From NCBI GenBank assembly GCA_036514635.1, contig DATBWU010000267.1, forward strand, positions 1 to 7,003: 7,003 nt of DNA. Direction: 5' to 3'. A model generated the notes under the pieces. That model was given only the letters and a program-made list of their open reading frames with translations. It had not been told where the DNA came from and did no database searches. Made by a program: the position numbers and the translations under genes. Positions 5,077-7,003 of the stretch are shown piece by piece (the stretch's first letter is position 1; every line of letters begins with the position of its first letter). The DNA is from DASSFZ01 sp036514635 (GTDB lineage: Bacteria > Chloroflexota > Anaerolineae > Fen-1058).

Positions 5077-6636
5077 TCAGGGGATCGTCGTGGGCAGATC
5101 GTGCGGCGCGATACGGAGCAAAACGGAACTGCCTGCTGTCTGAATGATAAACGACTGGCCGAGATACGGGACGACCAATCGCACCACGCCAGACGCATTG
5201 ACCGTGAGCGACGCGAAGCCGAACTGGTCGGTGAAGCCGTGCGCCAGCTCCTGGCCGGTCGTCACATCAATGACGCGCGCCGAGATGCCCACCACACCTT
5301 CACCGGGATCGGGCTGGTTGTCGTTGTTGAGATCGTAATAGACCGTCAGGTTGATCGGCACCAGTACGCTGAGCATCCCCTGTGGTGTCGCCGTCGGCAG
5401 CGCGCGCACCTGGATGAACGGCGGCGTCGGCGTGAGCGTGGGGGTGTCCGTCGGGATAGGCGAGGGCGTGGGCGTATCCGTCGGCACGGTCGGCACCGGC
5501 ACGCGCGTATTCGTCGGCGTCGAAGTCGGGCCGGGGCCTACGACGCACTGCAAATCGTACGTGTAATTCACGCCCAGACTGGGCGGATCGATGGGATACT
5601 CGTTGCCGATGAGAATATACAACCAGCCTTCGTAGGTGACGTAGTACGACAGGCGACTGGCGAAATTGCCGACGGCCCGATCGACATCCTGGCTGCCGCC
5701 GATGCCGTTCCGATTGTTGTCGTACAGAATCAGGTTGGTGTCGACACCCGGCCCCAGTTCGAGCGTTTCGCAGGTCACCAGCAGGCCGGGCTTCACCCAC
5801 ACTTTGAAGAAGTCGTTATCCGGCGCTTTCGGATCCGATCCGGCCCACGGCGCGAAGTTGAGATCGGTGTACTTCACGTTCAACGCGATAGAGGTGGCGC
5901 GATCGAAATCGAAATTCGGCTCGTAGCGGTCCGCGCCGGGGATAGGGGTGGCCGCCGAGCCGGTGGCCGTGGGCGAGCCGGTAGGGGTCGGCGTGCGTGT
6001 TGACGTGGGTGTGGCGGTCGTCGGGTTGGAGACGACCAGTCTATACGTGCCTCCACTACAGAAACTCGAAACCTGAAACACGCGAAAGTAGTAGGGGCCT
6101 GTGTTTCCCGCAATGAGAGTAACCCCGGCCGATTCGCCATCAGCCGTTTCAGTATTGGTGAGCACAGCATTGTAATTCAAATCGTAGACAATAATGCCGA
6201 GGTTGTAATTTCCTGACCCGTTTGGTATCGCCTCAACGGTGTAGTACGTATTGGTTACGGTATTACCCCGGATGAAGTAATCATCTTGCGCTGGGACTAT
6301 CTCGCCAGGAAGGCCCGGTGCGAGCGCCAGGGCTGTATAGTTGGCAAGCGTCGCCGGGGTAGAAATGGTCTCATTGCCCACAATTTGATCGGTCGTGGTC
6401 ACCGACAGAGTACAATTGATTGCGGATTGGGCAGCAAAAGAAGCATCGAGCGAAAACGGGGCGCTCCGCTCCCTCACACTGAAGCTTAATCCAGCCACGT
6501 GCCGACCCGCTGCGCTGGATCCGACATAGGATTGTTCTGGTGCAGCGTGAACATCCTGCGCCAGCATGGCAAACAGTGCGAACAAAACAGCAACCGCAAC
6601 AATTCCTAGTGCGACAGCCGCTCGCAGGCGGGACAT
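5077..6636 (-). CDS. Secreted Thr/Pro-linker protein with two PPC-like domains and a Cna-B/SdrD-like domain
   Basis: The 519-residue product starts with a clear signal peptide (SRLR, a hydrophobic core to about 26, then a cut near VHA-AP at 31-32). Two beta-rich modules resembling bacterial pre-peptidase C-terminal domains follow, at about 75-203 and 235-364. The second opens with DRYEPNFDFDRATSI and contains DNDFFKVWVKPG. Each module has a cysteine near both ends (C75/C193 and C289/C364), suggesting one disulfide per module. Linkers rich in Thr and Pro lie at 206-232 and 369-406. The last part (422-500) has VYYDLNNDNQPDPGEGVVG, typical of SdrD B or Cna-B repeats and possibly calcium binding. 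There is no LPxTG motif or C-terminal membrane anchor, so it is released or held by other contacts. The start is supported by AGGA seven bases upstream (6644-6647). The first 200 codons are less GC-rich than the rest. It leads the operon with the membrane protein. Confidence 0.85.
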   Translation of the reverse strand: MSRLRAAVALGIVAVAVLFALFAMLAQDVHAAPEQSYVGSSAAGRHVAGLSFSVRERSAPFSLDASFAAQSAINCTLSVTTTDQIVGNETISTPATLANYTALALAPGLPGEIVPAQDDYFIRGNTVTNTYYTVEAIPNGSGNYNLGIIVYDLNYNAVLTNTETADGESAGVTLIAGNTGPYYFRVFQVSSFCSGGTYRLVVSNPTTATPTSTRTPTPTGSPTATGSAATPIPGADRYEPNFDFDRATSIALNVKYTDLNFAPWAGSDPKAPDNDFFKVWVKPGLLVTCETLELGPGVDTNLILYDNNRNGIGGSQDVDRAVGNFASRLSYYVTYEGWLYILIGNEYPIDPPSLGVNYTYDLQCVVGPGPTSTPTNTRVPVPTVPTDTPTPSPIPTDTPTLTPTPPFIQVRALPTATPQGMLSVLVPINLTVYYDLNNDNQPDPGEGVVGISARVIDVTTGQELAHGFTDQFGFASLTVNASGVVRLVVPYLGQSFIIQTAGSSVLLRIAPHDLPTTIP

Positions 6637-6674
6637 AGGGTCATCCTAAACGGTGGGGCGTGTGTCCAGGCAAA

Positions 6675-6702
6675 AGTATAACCCAAGTTCACGTACACGC
6701 AA
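6675..6702 (-). promoter_or_regulatory. Candidate promoter of the envelope operon
   Basis: On the minus strand TTGCGT (6702-6697) is followed after 16 bases by TATACT (6680-6675), a five-of-six match to the -10 consensus. The -35 match is weak beyond TTG. Transcription would begin near 6668, giving a leader of about 30 bases that contains the AGGA ribosome binding site. Confidence 0.4.
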
Positions 6703-6731
6703 ATAGGTCGCTTTGCCTGCGTATCCGTCCA

Positions 6732-6821
6732 CGTCCGTTGACATCCGCTGGAGTCGTCAGCGGATTGGAATCGGACAAGCGGATAGAAACGGACGGCCAT
6801 CCGCTCCCATCCGTTTGTCCG
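6732..6821. repeat. Inverted CGGAT/ACGGA words upstream of the envelope operon
   Basis: The stretch 6732-6749 is the reverse complement of AGCGGATGTCAACGGACG and pairs with AGCGGATAGAAACGGACG at 6778-6795 (15 of 18). CGGACAAGCGGAT (6772-6784) pairs with ATCCGTTTGTCCG (6809-6821) over 13 bases with one G-T wobble and a 24-base loop; this second stem recurs at 6913-6925 with 6950-6962. The CGGAT-4-ACGGA spacing also matches the outer arms of the truB-ribF repeat (CGGATGAACACGGA), pointing to a common repeat family. Confidence 0.5.
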
Positions 6822-7003
6822 CACCGTGTGCACGCAAAGGTTGTCAGCAAATACAACGCTCGCCGACTGTGTTGGCACGGCGAAGCGGAAGGAGTCGCTA
6901 GCGGATTGGAATCGGACAAGCGGATAGAAACGGACGGCCATCCGCTCCCATCCGTTTGTCCGCACCGTGTGCACGCAAAGGTTGTCAGCAAATACAACGC
7001 TCG
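6750..7003. repeat. Two near-identical 113-bp direct repeats with 141-bp period
   Basis: 6750-6862 and 6891-7003 match with two differences (at 6757-6758 against 6898-6899) and are identical for the last 104 bases. A 28-base unique spacer (6863-6890) separates them. The second copy runs to the window edge, so the unit may be longer or the array may continue. Each copy contains the 13-base hairpin arms and a GTGCAC palindrome. Frames across the repeat give duplicated peptides and no recognisable protein. With the promoter region this accounts for the whole 6637-7003 interval, where I see no gene. The near-identity suggests recent duplication. Confidence 0.85.

Noticed and set aside
5077..5150. 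LPxTG-type sorting signal at the C-terminus of the secreted protein
   Set aside because: The end reads LRIAPHDLPTTIP. It has no LPxTG, hydrophobic segment or basic tail.
6606..6997. Overlapping minus-strand frames with duplicated peptides in the right-end repeat
   Set aside because: Duplicated Arg/Ser-rich peptides in more than one frame are a by-product of the DNA repeat. No motif was seen, and one frame overlaps the start of the secreted-protein gene.
6750..7003. CRISPR array
   Set aside because: Only two copies are present, with a repeat of over 100 bases and a 28-base spacer, and no cas genes. The lengths do not fit CRISPR.

Overview
The window looks like chromosomal DNA from a GC-rich bacterium, most likely a member of Chloroflexota. 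The main reason is the secreted protein on the minus strand, whose domains are joined by long Thr/Pro linkers (TPTPTG, TDTPTP and similar), a style common in that phylum. The long double-domain ThyX fits the same picture. This assignment is an inference from protein style, not from a database match.

Layout. Positions 1-309 hold no convincing gene. They are a patchwork of short repeat families: an array of GATGAA-centred palindromes, a GACGAAGCAATCTC motif, a GC hairpin and a 9-bp periodic repeat that ends just before truB. Three plus-strand housekeeping genes follow: truB (tRNA U55 pseudouridine synthase), ribF (FAD synthetase with an eroded riboflavin kinase domain) and thyX (FAD-dependent thymidylate synthase made of two Thy1-like halves). 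The truB-ribF gap is itself a nested inverted repeat, and its left edge encodes the last residues and stop codon of TruB. A further hairpin-forming repeat sits in frame inside thyX, in the linker between the two halves. A strong bidirectional terminator at 3680-3724 separates thyX from the convergent minus-strand genes.

The minus strand carries a two-gene envelope unit read from about 6.67 kb down to 3.72 kb. The first gene encodes a secreted protein with two pre-peptidase-like beta domains, Thr/Pro linkers and a C-terminal SdrD/Cna-B-like domain. The second, 17 bases downstream, encodes a single-pass membrane protein. Its first outer domain resembles a sortase barrel without the catalytic Cys and His, and is followed by two Ig-like domains. 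Upstream of this unit (6637-7003) lie a plausible promoter and two near-identical 113-bp repeats with a 141-bp period that run off the window.

How the genes may work together: RibF makes FAD and the ThyX encoded next to it depends on FAD, so the ribF-thyX pairing makes metabolic sense. The two envelope proteins are probably co-expressed and act outside the membrane, but their role is unknown. The most notable points are the reciprocal loss of active-site motifs between the ThyX halves, the repeat captured inside thyX, the RibF kinase domain lacking its ATP/Mg motif, and the sortase-like domain without catalytic residues. I saw no RNA gene, CRISPR array, transposase or defence gene.
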